Below, piece by piece: positions 6,790-7,336 of a stretch of 7,336 nucleotides of DNA; the first letter of the stretch is position 1, and each line of letters starts with the position of its first letter. The DNA comes from Candidatus Hydrogenedentota bacterium (lineage in GTDB: Bacteria > Hydrogenedentota > Hydrogenedentia > Hydrogenedentales > CAITNO01): the NCBI GenBank assembly GCA_023145975.1, contig JAGLCZ010000386.1, forward strand, positions 1 to 7,336. Direction: 5' to 3'. The notes below the pieces were generated by a model. It was not told the DNA's origin, ran no database searches, and was given only the letters and a program-made list of their open reading frames with translations. The translations under genes were made by a program, and so were the position numbers.

Positions 6790-6883
6790 ACTATCTCCAT
6801 AAAACGTTAGAAAATTTATTACCCCTGCCTGTAGTCGTCACTCGCAACAGTCACGGGAAATACGGATTCGCATGATTATTCAA

Positions 6884-6910
6884 CCACAAGGAACACAAAG
6901 AACGCAAAAA
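6884..6910 (-). repeat. Three 9-bp tandem units of the ACACAAAGA type
   Basis: On the plus strand the units are CCACAAGGA (6884-6892), ACACAAAGA (6893-6901) and ACGCAAAAA (6902-6910), with consensus ACACAAAGA. Read in the direction of the GxxExxY gene this is a TTTGTGTTC-type array beginning 42 bp past its stop codon. From memory, arrays of this kind commonly accompany GxxExxY genes in many bacterial genomes. The unit count is low and the outer copies are degenerate. The other bases between the two leftward genes (6790-6952) hold no gene that I can support. Confidence 0.6.
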
Positions 6911-6952
6911 AAGTATAGGATAGAAATGGGGGAAAGTACTGGTTCGAATATA

Positions 6953-7333
6953 CTACCGATGAAAGTCCCAAACGAACTTCCGAATCTCAAACTTATAGGC
7001 ACCAAAATTTATAAGCAGACCATGTTCAAGATGCGATGTCTTTAAGTAGCCCAAAATTTGCGCCTCATGCTCAGGGGCAATCCTCTTCGCCGTCTTGAGT
7101 TCTATAACAAGCTTATTTTCCACAAGCAAATCCGCAAAATAATCACCGATGAGCGTGCCATCCTCATCATATACCTTAATGGGATATTGCTGTTTTACCT
7201 CCAAGCCTGCCTGCTGTAAACGGTGGGATAAAGCATTCTCATAAACTTTCTCCAAATGACCATGGCCATGGTACACATGAATAGCATATGATATCTCGCG
7301 CACACGATCACTCAACACCTTCATATCATCCAT
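6953..7333 (-). CDS. GxxExxY protein (PD-(D/E)XK nuclease-like fold)
   Basis: 126 residues, matching the usual 120-135 of this family. The name-giving motif is Gly25-His-Leu-Glu28-Lys-Val-Tyr31 (GHLEKVYENAL). The nuclease-like core follows: GDYFADLLVENKLVIELKTA, with Asp68 and Glu78-x-Lys80 in the D...ExK arrangement, then the HEAQILGYLKTSHLEHGLLINFG segment seen in the family. The catalytic pattern suggests a divalent-metal nuclease, but no activity or role is established for the family as far as I know. The ATG at 7331-7333 is almost at the window edge. The frame is still open beyond it and the ribosome binding site lies outside, so the true start could be further upstream, or at Met4 (7324). 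The length match favours Met1. Confidence 0.88.
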   Translation of the reverse strand: MDDMKVLSDRVREISYAIHVYHGHGHLEKVYENALSHRLQQAGLEVKQQYPIKVYDEDGTLIGDYFADLLVENKLVIELKTAKRIAPEHEAQILGYLKTSHLEHGLLINFGAYKFEIRKFVWDFHR

Positions 7334-7336
7334 ATT

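Noticed and set aside
6837..6854. Two GTCAC direct repeats 13 bp apart upstream of the Crp/Fnr gene, as possible autoregulatory half-sites
   Set aside because: They are direct rather than inverted, the spacing does not fit a Crp/Fnr dimer, and a 5-mer pair is easily chance.
6912..6954. AGTATA...TATACT inverted repeat next to a run of seven A (seven T on the minus strand), a possible terminator for the GxxExxY gene
   Set aside because: The stem is only 6 bp, AT-rich, with a 31-nt loop, and overlaps the stop codon. It is too weak to annotate.
6872..7051. Plus-strand ATG frame of about 58 codons running through the 9-bp repeat and antisense to the GxxExxY 3' end
   Set aside because: No ribosome binding site, low-complexity Gln/Thr/Lys content from the repeat, and it overlaps a well-supported gene.

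Overview
The window reads as a piece of chromosome from an uncultured or environmental bacterium, at moderate GC (about 47-48% by eye). The gene content points toward the PVC/Planctomycetes-like or Hydrogenedentes/Lentisphaerae-like part of the tree. The pointers are a secreted DUF1080 (3-keto-disaccharide hydrolase-like) protein with the typical Pro-Thr-x-Gly linker, a Tat-exported amidohydrolase, a GxxExxY protein with 9-bp ACACAAAGA-type repeats, and a ribulokinase. This is an inference from gene families; no ribosomal or other phylogenetic marker is present.

Layout. (1) 1-459 is the 3' end of a ribulokinase gene (araB) on +. (2) 515-2374 on - is an APC-superfamily amino-acid permease with a C-terminal PTS EIIA type-2 domain, ending in a hairpin and T-rich tract (456-492). 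(3) 2375-2579 is a divergent control region. It holds a near-perfect sigma70-type promoter for the rightward genes, whose -10 faces a leftward TATAAT only 3 bp away. (4) 2580-4025 and 4144-5148 on + encode two exported proteins, a Tat-dependent amidohydrolase-type TIM barrel and a Sec-dependent DUF1080 protein, followed by a strong hairpin terminator. (5) 5272-5997 on + is a GT2 glycosyltransferase of the dolichyl/polyprenyl-phosphate glucosyltransferase (Alg5-like) type. (6) 6085-6789 on - is a Crp/Fnr-family regulator. (7) 6953-7333 on - is a GxxExxY protein with three 9-bp tandem units just past its stop codon.

How the genes may work together. Ribulokinase feeds L-arabinose carbon into the pentose-phosphate pathway. 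The two exported proteins probably act on glycan or small-molecule substrates in the periplasm. The permease may import a solute under PTS phosphorylation control. None of these substrates can be read from the sequence. The Crp/Fnr regulator lacks an Fe-S cysteine cluster, and its targets are unknown. I see no mobile element, CRISPR array, phage gene or defence system, and no single obviously new system. The more unusual points are the permease-EIIA fusion, the face-to-face promoter pair, the poorly characterised exported pair, and the GxxExxY gene with its repeat.
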